64,000 nucleotides of DNA from NCBI GenBank assembly GCA_965644295.1, contig CBFFRP010000178.1, forward strand, positions 37,218 through 101,217, in the 5' to 3' direction. The position numbers and the translations under genes are program-made. The notes beneath the pieces are model-generated. The model searched no databases. It had not been told where the DNA came from and worked only from the letters and a program-made list of their open reading frames with translations. Source of the stretch: Paraphysomonas bandaiensis (taxonomy: Eukaryota; Chrysophyceae). Positions within the stretch are counted from its first letter, which is position 1. The number at the start of each line of letters is the position of its first letter. This document shows positions 8,898-21,500 of this stretch, piece after piece.

Positions 8898-10675
8898 CTA
8901 TGGAAGTAAAAGATAAGCAAAGGATACTTGATCTTCACCAGTGGGTACCACGGTTAACACATGCTGTCCTATAGGTAACGTATCATCAATATCAACGCAC
9001 AGCCAGGTTTGCGAATCCTTAGGGTTCTTTTGTGTGTACGACAACCTTTTTGCATGACTCGAATCAAACACAAACGAATCTTTGTTTTCGACGTTCTCTG
9101 TCAAGTATAGCTCAGTATCACATTCCCAAAAATTCTTGAAACCTTCGGGGAGTTTTCCCCAATTCCCAGGTGGCTGACACAAAAAAGAATTTCCAACCTT
9201 TCTCACTTGAATGTGTAACGATAACTGTCCATTCTCCTTATTTCCATGCAACATATACTTGAAATCATGATACCCTTGCGATTTAGCCTTTTTTATTATC
9301 TCCGGGTCCGTATGCATTTCAAATATTGATAGCTCAAATCCTTTCGTCCCATCCTTATTGGGTATAACTAAATTCTCTAACGAGAACTCATTATTCGAAC
9401 GAGGCTGGAAAGAAGTGTAACAACGCACACCATTATACGGAGAGTCAAATATCGGAGCGGATGGCATATAATGAACTTCAGCCTTGATATGCTTATCCAC
9501 GAGTGCTTGGAATCCTTTGAGGTTTTGCTCGGAGTGTGATAGAATCGTGGTGATGGCATCTTTAAATATCAACAGCCAGAAGTAAGAAAATTGAGCTGCA
9601 CGAAGTTCATGACCCAATATACTGGGGTGCCAAGGAGCGGAGCAGCAACCCCAGTCTGGAATATATGGGCCATGACATTTGTATTCCTCATAATGACCAT
9701 GGTTCCAGACCTGCATCAACAGCATCAATCACGATACACGTATACTAATAACACTCAATACATAATATATACCTGTATTCCAGCACCTCTGTATTGATCA
9801 ATGACATCTACAAGAACATTCCAGTGCTCCCTCACTGCACCTTTATTGACTTCGGTAGCAATTTCCTGGGGCGTATAGAGTAAAAGATACTTAAATATAA
9901 AGACATTTAATGCAACTTTCACCTTAGGATTAGACTGCAGAAATCTGATGCTCTTCTTTTCATCATCCGATATTTTCACAGGTTTTTTGTCTTTGCAGTC
10001 TTCTTCCCTCCAATTCGGCATATATGAGTTTGAAAAAACTACTACGGGACGGGATTTCAACTCCATAGATTGGCGCACAAAGTGTTCGAAAAGGTCTTTC
10101 TTACGGTTGTCTCCTGCGTCGCAGTTGAAACTTTGCTCCCAGTGGATGATATCAGCGTCAGTTCCAGCAAAAGCATTGACACATAAATCATAAGGAATGC
10201 AAGGATTATTGCCAAGTGCAACATTTCGAGACACTACTTTAATATTCACTGCCTCAAGTGCAGGAGCCATAAGACGACCTGTTCGTTCAGAGAAAGATTG
10301 ATTGAATGGTGTATCATGTCCAGCAGTAACAGATGATCCCATCCAACTTATTACAAATTGATTATTAGGAATATTTAATAATCCTTTTAATATTTTGCTT
10401 TGAAATTTTACTCTATATATACATATATATACACACTGTAAGTATATATTATGAATAAACTAGTAGTTAGTATACCTTAAAGTGTCCCAACTAGATGGTG
10501 GCATAGCTACACTTTTTAAAAAATTAGGATAGTTTAATATATTCCATCTAGTAGATAGTGTAGTTAGTATATTGTTAGTAGCTAGTAGAGAGTTTTGTAA
10601 TTGAGTAATCTCTGTATGTTTAGTAGCATATGTCATATGAAATAGAATAAGAATAGAATAGATAGATAATTTCAT
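8898..10675 (-). CDS. Secreted SGNH/GDSL-type hydrolase, three exons
   Basis: The exons read 10675-10476, 10397-9773 and 9710-8898, with frame continuous across both introns. The start MKLSIYSILILFHMTYA is a clear signal peptide. Exon 2 carries the block I nucleophile motif MGSSVTAGHD, then NPCIPYDLC and the block with DADIIHWEQS. Exon 3 carries WHPSILGHELRA, which probably supplies the catalytic His. The rest of exon 3 is a beta-rich C-terminal domain of about 200 residues ending VSFAYLLLP. SGNH hydrolases cleave esters, often of polysaccharides or lipids; the substrate here is unknown. This layout, with the His block followed by a large C-terminal domain, is one I associate with secreted proteins of oomycetes and related protists. 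A decayed copy lies at 309-1000. Confidence 0.85.
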
Positions 10676-10755
10676 TGTGATATTAAGTGATAAGAATGAG
10701 TGAGTTATATATATATGTATGTATATATAACCCTGAAGCTTAATGGATATCACTC

Positions 10756-10900
10756 GTATGGGCAGCAGGCATCATATTTTTCGGAAATATATTGAAGTAA
10801 ATATTCTCTATATTACTGCAATATAACTACGGCTAGAATACAGACAATTGTTGTCTCAATATTAGAGGCATCTTGGAACAAAAGGATGCCGATATGCTGT
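10756..10900. repeat. Solo arm of foldback family A
   Basis: This stretch matches one arm of the element at 6249-6583, from the ggcatc/ttttcgg end through 'ctcaatattagaggcatctt', with a handful of mismatches and a short deletion near its inner end. It lies about 80 bases upstream of the SGNH hydrolase start, so both copies of this family sit close to 5' ends of genes. Confidence 0.8.
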
Positions 10901-11464
10901 GATATCATGCTTTGAAGGGTCGGGAATATGTTGACCTGGCTATAAAATCCTGGTTTTCTTAGTGTATTTTGTGTTTTGATGATAAACAGATTGTATAAAC
11001 AATGAAAAAAGGGCGATTTTTAGATTGTCGAGATATTTCATTGGTAGAAATCCATATGAACCCATACCACTCTCATATCCCAACTTCACGGAGTATCTCC
11101 AGTTTTAGAACTCAAAACCGGGATATTTGATATACTACACAAGTTTTCTCAGTGCCTACCGCATACGTACTGTACTATACAGAGTACAGGTACAGTGTAT
11201 ACAGTATATATATAGCTGAATTCTTAAATATCGAGTATTTTTATAAAGTTGATCCTAAAATCCTACATATCTAGCTTACTGAATTAACAAAATGCCATAT
11301 ATTGAGATCTACTCTCACACATTTAAATCAATACAATACAAATATTTAAATCTCATACAATCATACTATAAACACACGACACTGATAATCTCATATCAAT
11401 CTTCATTAAAAACAATTGAAATCATTTAAATAAAATTTGATTTTATTCATACTTTATTATAAAA
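10901..11464. other. Intergenic region, no gene seen
   Basis: This AT-rich region separates the divergent SGNH hydrolase and POLD2 genes. It contains a short palindromic patch near 11168-11210 built from tac/gta words (tactgtactatacagagtacaggtacagtg). No open frame of interest is present. Confidence 0.5.
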
Positions 11465-14368
11465 ATGAATGATTTAATGGAAGTAAGTGAAAATTTCGTA
11501 TATAGAACAATAGCTACGTCAAGTCCTCTGTATGAACGATACATACTACGAGAGAAGTTATTCACTCAACAATTTTGTAATATTTATAATATTCGTTTGA
11601 ATGAAATGAAGTCTCAATTAAGGTACATGTAACAGAAGGGGTATATATGTATATGTATATTGAGTATATAGAGACATATATATATATATATTGAAGTGCA
11701 TGCATGCATGCATACATATACATATAGCGAAGTGTGTATGCCTATATGCATATATATATATTGAAGTGCATGCATGCATACATATACATATAGCGAAGTG
11801 TGTATGCCTATATGAGTATATATATATTGAAGTGTATGCATACATATAGCGAAGTGTGTATGTCTATATGAGCACATATGCATTGAATGTGTGTATACAT
11901 ATACATATAGCGAAGTGTGCCTATATGCATATATATATATTGAAGTGCATGCATGCATACATATACATATAGCGAAGTGTGTATGCCTATATGAGTATAT
12001 ATATATTGAAGTGTATGCATACATATACATATAATGAGGCGTGTACACGTATATATGCATACATATATATCCATATATATCACATGAGCCTCATATATAC
12101 GTCTGTTATCTACAGGAATCACGCTATTAAAAAATGGGGAAATGATACTAAAATATACAGTCAATTAATCGATACAGAATCCAGTCAAGATGACTGTATA
12201 GATAAAACTGCAGTAGTAATTGGGACTATATTTAAAGATTTACGATTACGTCCCTCTGTATGTATGAATATATTCAAATAACACTATATAATAGTTATTC
12301 TATTATGATTTAGGTATTAACAGAGTATCGTGAGAGTGGACTTGTACCAGATTCAATTGAAAATTTACATTTAAATTATTTTTCAGAGGTATAACTATAA
12401 GTATATATATGTATATAGAACAGCATATATAACAACTACATGGAACTATAGATAACTATCATTATAACTACTTGGTTTAATATATATAATTATAATTACA
12501 TGATTTAATGGTTATATAATATATGTCACTATAACTATAACTACATATATATAACCCATTCTTCAGGACGATAAAGTATTTCTAGAGGATGAGTCCGGTC
12601 GAATAACTCTAGAGGGTCTTGGAAGTATGAAACACACAATAGTAACTGGTGTTACCTGTGCAATGAAAGGCACTGTTCAAGAGGGTGGTTCTTTTAAAGT
12701 AAGTTTTGGAACACTGAAACCTTTATTATTTTTAATATGTACAGCTATTAGTATTCACTTTGTCTAACTTATATGAATGCATTATGGCAACACTATATAT
12801 ACAGAAAATAACGTGATACCTACTTACTTTTTGCAGGTCGAAGACACATGTTTTTATTACGCTCCGGATACTGTTCCGCTGTCTTCACCCTGTATCTCCC
12901 CCAATATAACTCCATCCAGTCGTTTCATTGTTTTAGTGTCTGGTCTTGAACTAGGTAGCACCCCCACTGAAGCCAATTCAATGCCCTATGAGTTATCTCT
13001 TCAATTGCTGGCGGATTTTATTGGTGGAAATTTGGGGGGTGATGATGAAGTCAATTTAGCATCACGTATAGTAAGGTGTGTGTCGTCTAATGAGCAAGTT
13101 GCGGTACTTATCGAATTGCGTATATACATAATTGTTGTATTTTATGATGTATGCCAGTCTGTATGTTATTACGGATAGATGACCCAATTGTGCAAGTACA
13201 CTCTGCATAGTATTCTAAAGTCTGTATATCTTAATCATTTTGGCCTCAAATGTCTCTTCAGGCTAGTGGTGGCTGGGAATTCCATGGCTACTATTGATGC
13301 GCAATTATTGAGTAACAAGTGAGTCCGTATTACGGCTATATTATCGGTGTAAATCTTTTATCTTTCGTAGACATTTGAACGCCAAAGAGCAAAACGAAGT
13401 TTGTTCACCAGCAAAGCAGGTAGAAAATAATAAGTGGCATGATATGTTGGATTATATAACATTTACTTGTCACGAACTTAACTGTGTATTAATGCCATGT
13501 TCTATAGTTGGACACATTTCTGTGTCAGATACTTTCATCTTGTCCTGTGGACTTGATACCAGGTTGTAAAGATCCCACCAACAACAGTCTCCCTCAGCAG
13601 GTATTTGCACGTTGGCATCAATGTAGCTACGCTTTTAACTTGGTATCGCAGCCGCTAAATCCTGTTTTACTGCCGAATTCTTACCGTTACAACACGTTTA
13701 CCGCTACCACGAATCCATATGAGTGCATGTTTAATAGGGAGATCGAAAATGGCGACAACAGTTCGTCAGAGCATATTGTTTTAGTTGGCCACTCTGGTGA
13801 ACCCGTAGATGATATCGCCCGCCAAACGGTATAATGTTTATACATTATTTATGTGCAATGTGTACAGCGCTCCGCGCTGTAGCGTTTTATTCATCAGCTT
13901 ATGTTTGTACACAGCGGACATCTGAGGGCGAAGACTGTAGACAGGCCGCAATTGACATTCTTGGTGATACACTTAAGTGGGGTCATGTATGTCCAACAGC
14001 TCCAGATACTGTACCGTGCTACCCATTCGACAAAACCGATCCGTTTATCATAAAAAATAAACCAAGTATAATGTTTGCAGGGAATCAGGTAGATTAGTGA
14101 TGAGTGTATAGTGACTTCGCGAATCTGTATCTTGTAACTTTAACTTCTTGACACTGTAGGACAAATACGAAACGAGATTGCTTTCTATTGCGGGGAGTAA
14201 AACGCTTCTTGTCAGCATTCCCAAATTCAGTGTTTCGAGGTATAAAGGAATGCCGTTGTGTGTCGCATGGTATTCATTATGCGGAGAGCGTGTTTTGATT
14301 CTTTGCGTAACAGGGAAGCTGTTTTGGTTAACTTGGAGACTTTGGAATCGCACGTGATGCGGTTTTGA
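11465..14368 (+). CDS. POLD2: DNA polymerase delta small (regulatory) subunit
   Basis: The exons read by eye are 11465-11622, 12116-12257, 12314-12388, 12567-12698, 12837-13075, 13262-13318, 13371-13485, 13529-13828, 13915-14088, 14160-14239 and 14314-14368. The 43-bp intron 13486-13528 is the least certain. The product follows the B-subunit family end to end: an OB-fold with VIGTIFKDLRLRPS and VFLEDESGRITLEG, then the inactivated calcineurin-like phosphoesterase fold with FIVLVSGLELG, LIPGCKDPTNNSLPQQ, LVGHSGEPVDDIAR, and finally PTAPDTVPCYPFDKTDPFI and MFAGNQ. The subunit binds the catalytic subunit and PCNA machinery during lagging-strand synthesis. The metal-binding residues of true phosphatases are absent, as expected for this family. 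Intron 1 contains a minisatellite. Confidence 0.93.
11690..12045. repeat. Minisatellite inside POLD2 intron 1
   Basis: About six copies of a unit of roughly 57-70 bases are present. Each has the core 'cgaagtgtgtatgcctatat' or a variant, plus 'attgaagtg(c/t)atgcat'. Copies start near 11692, 11760, 11826, 11883, 11940 and 12006, and their lengths differ through loss or gain of 'gcat' and 'catata' words. The long reading frames through it on the minus strand are artefacts of the repeat. Confidence 0.85.
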
Positions 14369-14914
14369 TGTATTATATACTACAGGAGTGAATGGGTGGT
14401 ATATTTTATCATTGCCGCTGGTTAGGGTTGTGAGTAACTGCAGTAATATAGTATGCTGTATCAATAATAATGCATTAATAGTTGTCAAATTTGGAAAATT
14501 ATAGGGTCAGGTGGTTGTTAAGTGTTAAGGTATAACTTTAGCTGAGCACTAAATTGGTTTGACACAGCAACTGATTTCATCTTGAATTTAGTGTACTTGT
14601 AACTCAATTATGTTGCATTGTGCTATATATTGCAGACAGTCATTCACACAATTCACACATATATATATAACCAAGCAGTAGTGCAACAAGTGTCTCTGCT
14701 ATAAAACAATTACAAAGTAATATATCTTATTAATAATTTAAAAGTTCAGAAAATTGTTTAAAATATAGGTAATTGTAATTGATCATCACCGTATTTGCTA
14801 TAAAAGTAAAAGCAATGTCGTCATCTTCATAGTGTGCGTCAATTATCGAATAACACTACTCAAAATGTAATTGCAAAAAGTAGCAACTGGCTACCTGATA
14901 TGCAGCATATGTTT
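14369..14914. other. Intergenic region between convergent genes, no gene seen
   Basis: POLD2 and the Hsp101 gene converge on this 0.55-kb stretch. It is AT-rich with no supported frame and would hold the 3' ends of both transcripts. Confidence 0.5.
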
Positions 14915-17584
14915 TCAGAACGCTTCTTCGCCCATAGAATCATCCGTATGTCCGGCATTTTCGTTTCGTACCACGGTAAAAGCAAGCGTATTGAGCGTAT
15001 TATCGGCACTGATGAGCACTCTGCTGTGGTTCGGAATAGTACCGGCAAACATTCCGCGACTGATTTTCGTTACTAGATGTTTCTCCATATATCGACGAAG
15101 CGGTCGGGCGCCATACGCGGGGTCGTACGACTGCTGTAGCACAAAATCAATAGCTGAGTCATCCATAGCAAGCTGGATATCTCTATCCACAAGTCTCGAG
15201 GCGATAAGACGAAGGTTCATATCTATAATATGGCGTAGCTGCTGCAGCCCCAGAGGATTGAACATAATTATGTCATCCAATCTATTTAAGAACTCTGGTC
15301 GGAAGTTCATCTTAACCTGTTGCATAACGGCTTCTCTTGTTGCATCAGTGATACCACCGTTGGCACCTGAGGTTAGTAGCAACTCCGCTCCAATATTGGA
15401 CGTGAGTATAATAATTGTGTTCGTGAAGTCAACAGTCTTTCCAGTAGAATCAGTAAGCCTACCGTCATCAAGAACTTGCAACAAAATGTTCATAACATTA
15501 CGATGAGCCTTTTCAATTTCATCAAACAGAACCACGTTGTATGGGCGCCGACGAACAGCTTCTGTCAATTGACCACCTTCATCATGGCCTACATAACCTG
15601 GAGGTGCCCCAATTAGTCGTGCCACACTGTGCTCTTCCATATACTCTGACATGTCTATGCGAACGACATGCTTATCGTCATCGAAAAGCTCTCCGGCTAA
15701 AGCTTTAGCAAGTTCAGTTTTGCCAACTCCAGTTGGTCCAAGGAATAAAAATGAACCCAATGGCTGAGTAGGTCTAGACATGCCTGATCTCGAACGTAGA
15801 ACAGCATCTGAGATTGCGTCAATCGCATCTTCTTGTCCCACCACACGGGCTCGAAGTGTCTCGGGTAGATTGAGGAGGCGCTGGTTCTCTGCTTGTGAAA
15901 GTTTACTTGTAGGTATTCCCGTCCAACGAGAAACTACATCAGATATCTGCTCTGGTCCGACTACATCTATTACCAACTTTCCAGCTCCCGTTCCGTCTAA
16001 TTCCATCTCCATTTCACGTTTTTGCTGCTCATCCAAGGCCCGTTTTGCTTTCTTAATTGCTTCTTCCACGCTAGGAATAGCATAGTACTTGAGATCAGCC
16101 GCAATATCCATATTTCTTTTACGTTCTGCATCTTGAAGTTTAAATTTCAGTCCGTCCAACTTTTGTTGCAGTTCGTTCAACTCTCTGACCTTTTCTCTTT
16201 CCATGTCCATGCGGGCTAGTAGTGGACGCAGTTCCTCATGAACTTTTGAAAGTTCAGCTTGAACCTCTGATAAGCGCTGAACAGAACCCTTGTCCTTTTC
16301 CTTGCGTAATGCACGTTCTTCCACTTCAAGTTGAAGGCGTTTACGCTCAAGTTTATCGATTACATCAGGTTGAGAATCGAGCTGTACACGAACGCTTGCA
16401 CATGCCTCGTCTATACAGTCAATAGCTTTATCTGGTAGCTGCCTGTTAGTGATGTATCGATGCGACAGCTTTACTGCGGACACTAAAGCGGAGTCACGGA
16501 TGCGCACTCCATGGTGGACTTCATATTTATCTTTCAGACCACGCAGAATAGAGATCGTGTCTTCGACACTGGGCTCACCGACATACACCTGTTGGAAGCG
16601 CCTCTCAAATGCAGCATCCTTTTCAATATATTTACGATATTCCTCCAAGGTAGTCGCACCAATGCACTTTAGCACCCCTCTAGCTAACATAGGTTTAAGT
16701 AAATTGGCTGCATCCATTGCCCCAGATGTCTTTCCAGCTCCCAGCACAAGATGGAGCTCGTCAATGAAGAGGATAATATTTCCCTCTGCATTTTCAATGT
16801 CCTGCAGCACAGCCTTCAGGCGCTCTTCGAATTCGCCCTGATATTTTGCACCGGCGATTAGGGCCCCCATATCAAGTGAAAATAGGCGACACTGAAGCGA
16901 CTCTGGGACATCTCCTTTCAAGATACGCTGTGCAAGACCCTCCACTATAGCTGTCTTACCGACTCCAGGTTCACCAATGAGGCAAGGATTGTTCTTTCTA
17001 CGCCTGGCCAATACACCAATCACACGTCGTATTTCATCGTCCCGACCAATGACAGGATCAAGTGATCCTTTTTCCGCAGCAGCTGTAAGATCTTGAGCAT
17101 ATTTCGATAGTGCATCATATGTATTCTCTGCTGTACGAGAGGTCACTTTACGATTACCACGTACACTCTTGATAGCATCTTCTAATGCACTACGACTCAC
17201 TCCAAAAGCACTTTGTATATCCCTTATAACACATAAACCAAGTAATAAATGATCAACTGCAATATGTGAATCATTATTCTTTTTTTGTATTTCTTCACTA
17301 GATATGATGACTTTAGTAAAATCAGATGATGGTGGAACTGATTGTGGAGGTGGGGATTGTGATGGTGCCTTCTGTATGATCTTTTGAATTGTTTCAATGA
17401 CTAATAATGGATCTCCACCTGCTCTTTTCAGACAATTGTATGCAAGTTTATGATCATCTTGTAGTAATGCTAATGCTAAATGAGCTGGAAGTAATTGAGT
17501 ATTACCATGTGATTTTGCAAGATCAATTGATGAATTAATAATCTCAGTTGATCTTTCAGTAAAATTTTCTGAATTCATACTCAT
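14915..17584 (-). CDS. ClpB/Hsp101 (Hsp104) family protein disaggregase
   Basis: Single-exon 889-aa protein. A Clp N-terminal repeat domain (about residues 1-145) precedes AAA module 1, with Walker [10 protein letters not shown] and Walker [11 protein letters not shown] coiled-coil middle domain follows (about 400-530, highly charged, rich in Glu/Lys/Leu). AAA module 2 has Walker [10 protein letters not shown], Walker [12 protein letters not shown] and LTSNIGAE. Such hexamers thread aggregated proteins through a central pore with Hsp70 help and confer heat tolerance. No transit peptide is visible at the N-terminus ([14 protein letters not shown]), so this is probably the cytosolic/nuclear form (Hsp101/104) and not the mitochondrial or plastid ClpB. 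It is the longest uninterrupted host gene here, in contrast to its intron-rich neighbours, as is often true for stress genes. Confidence 0.95.
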   Translation of the reverse strand: MSMNSENFTERSTEIINSSIDLAKSHGNTQLLPAHLALALLQDDHKLAYNCLKRAGGDPLLVIETIQKIIQKAPSQSPPPQSVPPSSDFTKVIISSEEIQKKNNDSHIAVDHLLLGLCVIRDIQSAFGVSRSALEDAIKSVRGNRKVTSRTAENTYDALSKYAQDLTAAAEKGSLDPVIGRDDEIRRVIGVLARRRKNNPCLIGEPGVGKTAIVEGLAQRILKGDVPESLQCRLFSLDMGALIAGAKYQGEFEERLKAVLQDIENAEGNIILFIDELHLVLGAGKTSGAMDAANLLKPMLARGVLKCIGATTLEEYRKYIEKDAAFERRFQQVYVGEPSVEDTISILRGLKDKYEVHHGVRIRDSALVSAVKLSHRYITNRQLPDKAIDCIDEACASVRVQLDSQPDVIDKLERKRLQLEVEERALRKEKDKGSVQRLSEVQAELSKVHEELRPLLARMDMEREKVRELNELQQKLDGLKFKLQDAERKRNMDIAADLKYYAIPSVEEAIKKAKRALDEQQKREMEMELDGTGAGKLVIDVVGPEQISDVVSRWTGIPTSKLSQAENQRLLNLPETLRARVVGQEDAIDAISDAVLRSRSGMSRPTQPLGSFLFLGPTGVGKTELAKALAGELFDDDKHVVRIDMSEYMEEHSVARLIGAPPGYVGHDEGGQLTEAVRRRPYNVVLFDEIEKAHRNVMNILLQVLDDGRLTDSTGKTVDFTNTIIILTSNIGAELLLTSGANGGITDATREAVMQQVKMNFRPEFLNRLDDIIMFNPLGLQQLRHIIDMNLRLIASRLVDRDIQLAMDDSAIDFVLQQSYDPAYGARPLRRYMEKHLVTKISRGMFAGTIPNHSRVLISADNTLNTLAFTVVRNENAGHTDDSMGEEAF

Positions 17585-18426
17585 CTTTAATGAATATATA
17601 GATAAATGTTTAATATGGTTAATAGATTGTGATATTATGAGATTTGATTGTAAGTTTATGACAAGAGTGTAGGATAGAATGTTCTTTAATATTCACTTAC
17701 TCATTTATTAACTTCAAATTGAACTTCGTTGGATTGGATTGGACTTTGTATATGTATGAAGTTAGACAGGTGTTTGGGTTCGAGAAAATTCGATGACTAG
17801 AAATTGATGTTGTATAGAATATTCTCATATTATTCCTACACAGCAACTTACGGGTAAGGAACGGATAGAGTACGATCCGGTAAATATTTGAACGGGTTGT
17901 TCGAAAGGTTTTAATACAGTGGTAGTTCTTTTACTACAGTTGTCTCAAATTCGGGGGTAGATATGTACTCTCCTACTTCATGTATGACGACCAGTAGAAA
18001 AGTACATATATAAGGTACTGAAGTACAAGGATAGATATACATCCAAGTACGTACGTAGTATGTGCTCTATATACATCTGGACATACACCTACAGGTACAG
18101 CTGTATATATCTCCATATATACAGATATATACAGATATACTGGTGGTGATCGATTTTATTCATTAAAAAGTCACTTTTTTTCACTTTTCACTGAGAAAAC
18201 GATGAAATTAATGATGCACACAACTCAATAAAAGTACCATCCCCAGTACATGTATATATGTCATATATGGAGATTTGCGTATATATACACACTACGAACC
18301 ACCCCCTGCTGTATATACAGATAGATACGACAGAGTAAACTAGAGAAATCAAAGTAACTCTACATACATACACACTCAAATCATACAATCTTAATAATAG
18401 AACACTCTATATAATCCATACTCAAG
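17585..18426. other. Divergent promoter region between Hsp101 and the Sec8-like gene
   Basis: An 0.84-kb gap between divergent starts. A cluster of inverted GAA/TTC words near 17766-17830 (tcgagaaaattcg, agaaattgatg, gaatattctc) is suggestive of heat-shock elements, but the spacing is not clean. Repeated 'gtacata' and 'tatacag' words occupy 18000-18160. Confidence 0.35.
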
Positions 18427-18549
18427 ATGTCATTATTACAAGATGATAATGATACGATACAATTTTTTAATGAATTAGAAACTAGTTTAGAAAAAACGAT
18501 TGAACCACATTATTTTGATATTCCACGTAGATTTAGGTACATACATACA

Positions 18550-18580
<31 letters not shown>

Positions 18581-21500
18581 TCATAATAATATTTATATAG
18601 ATATTTAATTGAAGTTATTGAAGTTATGGGAAAAAAGATTGAACAAAAATCATGTGGTGGTGAAGATCCATTACTCTCATTACATGTATGGATGAGTATA
18701 TATATATATAACTATCATATACTTCTAACGATATGTATGTATATGTATATATAGAGTCAGAATCCAGCATATAATGAATTGTTACAAAAGAGAACATTTA
18801 TTAATGAAGTAATTGAAGAAATTGTTACTTTTCAACATGGTAAGTACAGTATGTATGTGAAGTTTCACATTGAGTGGTGTATGTGTTTTAGGATCACTCA
18901 ACAATAGCGTGGAAACAATGGGTGACGTAATCAGCGCTTATTGCAAGTAATTACTAGTTCATTTACGGATACCGCTTATACACTGACAATATAATTTGCT
19001 TTATGTGTGTTCAGATCTAAGGACGAAGTGTCAACTATGCGTGAATCCATACGCGAAATAAAGTCAGTTTTAACATCAAAAAAAACCGGTCAAACTGATA
19101 TTAAGAAGTTATGGCTTGCGAAAACGGAGCTCGAAGAATCTATACGAATGCTGAACAAAATTGAAGTACTCAAAGATGCTCCATCCAGGGTACAGCTCCT
19201 GACCAACCAGAACCGATACCTTGCAGCTGTTACTACGTTGAATACTTCAGTTGATAACATGTTTGATGCGGTGAGTGTGGATGACTGACAATCAGCTTAA
19301 GTATACTTGCTGTTATTATACTGACACGTCATAAAGCATCGTGTGACAATAATACCATTTATTGATGTGTTGCGTTGATAGGATTTCATGGATATTGATG
19401 CCTTAGCACCAGTGAGAGAGCAGTTGTTAGAATTAAAAGGCAGACTGTTGGAAAGAATGGCAGATGAACTCAAGGACGCAATTGTAGGTGCGTATTGAAT
19501 TTCGAAGTCATAGGTAGATTCAAACATCAGCATCTGTGCTCGTACTACTGTGTGATATAGGATGATTTTATGTTCTCTATCTGCGGTTATCAATCTGCAT
19601 ATTCTAGGTGTCAATGCAAAGCACATGGCTGGTTTTTCGTCTAGAAAACCTTCGTCTGCATCCAGAAGCGGCATTGACGATGACGCTACTGAATCTATTC
19701 TGGAGAGTGAAGCTGGGATATCAGACCACAGGTTTGGATTTAGTTCTTATATTGAAGTACTGTATGCATGGGTTACTACGGTATTGTAAATATATACACC
19801 ATATTCGGAGTTTCAGTGTGCCCATGTACATGACTTTGGTTTATAGCGTACTTGCTATAGTGACCTATTCTACTCTTGATTATGCCTTTTGTACACTGGG
19901 TGCCATCAGTTTAACGTTATACGCGGTAGTTTTGACACGAAAACAACCGTGTGTAACACTTGTCAATTTTTGTTAGGTCAGAGGCTGGTAGAAGCCTGTA
20001 CAACGGATCTCAACCTGATATTTCGGAGCAACGACCACCGAGAGGTTCGAGCAGAGCCCCTATGAGCGCACTTAGATCAAACGTACACTTCACTAAAGCT
20101 CCGATAACAAGCAGTAATGTTTGGTCAACAGATCTCAGTGAGGTTAGATTACCGCACTAATATGATAGTAAATTAATGAGCTATTGTATGCTACTAAATA
20201 TACACATGTATCTATCACTGTATGGTGACTACATATATCGCAGGCTACAGAAGCTGCGGAGGCGTCTTTATTAGATCCAAAGGCTGCAGGGTCCCTTTAT
20301 ATACGCCTTCTTGTCAAAGGAATAGGTAGTCTACACTGCGAAGATGATGCAGAAAGAATGCTTTTCGAGGTACTTTCACCTAATACACTGTGTTCGTACG
20401 AATACATTTTTATATTTTTTATAGACATGCACTTATTTATACTGATTGTACAGTGAAATGCAGGGTTGTTTATTCCACAAATTTAGATGTTTCAATAGTT
20501 GTTGATTTATATTTTTTGCAGGGTGCCGCAGAGCAGTTTCGAGTTACCATTAGACGTATTAAAGTAATGAGAAAGAAGGCTGCTGAGGTTGTTGACACCA
20601 CTTCACCGCCAATCAGCGGCGAGAGCGCCGCCAAATACGATGACGAAGCTCTGACATACAGAAAAAACGTAAGGCGCATAACTTCTATCTCTTATATGCA
20701 CGAGCTTTTAGATTGGACACTGTCAATGCATTATGTTGTGCTACCCCTAATATGGTTGAAAGCTAATGCAATCTCCTAAACTTGATATAATGCATGTATA
20801 GATCGCAGAGTTTACAGCGTTCGTGAAAGATATGCTTGACGCTGCTTTTACGATGCTAAAGATGGCCCTATATATCATCAGGCTTCTCAACCAAAGCAAA
20901 AAGTATGGTGTATGAATTAGAATGTCATATGCAATTTTTTTCTCTCTCTGACTTGTATTCAGTTTGATATTCATGTCGAATTTACCGCACTATGTCTAGT
21001 GTTAATGTGTTGTGCTGCAGATCAACGAGAGGCATTTCGATTATTGAAGATAAGAAGGGCCTAAAAGATAATATAAAAAAGTCTGTGTTGAATTTGTGGA
21101 GTGATGCGCAGGATACTATTGTAGGCGAGCTGTCGAGGCACTTCGTCGAACAGGTGAGCGTTATGTCATGCAACATTAGTTACCAAGTATTTGCATAATG
21201 GGAAGAAAATGTGGAGCATGTTATTTGTTAGCATTTCTTACCTACATCCAGGCCGTAAAAGATATGTGTGATGATGACCAGAGCGGTTCGGATTCCAATC
21301 ATGACAGAGAAGATTTAGACAATCGCATGTTAACGTAAGCCGAATACTGTGGAATATAGTGCATGAAGTGCCCTTTATTAGGACAGATAGCGTGATTACA
21401 GTATTTATTTTCTTATACGTACCCCTGATAGTGAAGATTTTTCTTTAATACAGTGCATCTCCGCTTCCCATAAATGCTGATGACGATGGGGCAAGAACTA

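Noticed and set aside
11614-12281. Tyr/Ile/His-rich frames over the POLD2 intron
   Set aside because: They are translations of a minisatellite inside an intron with clear GT-AG borders.
17766-17830. Heat-shock element cluster upstream of Hsp101
   Set aside because: GAA/TTC words are present, but not with the regular 5-base spacing of a convincing site.
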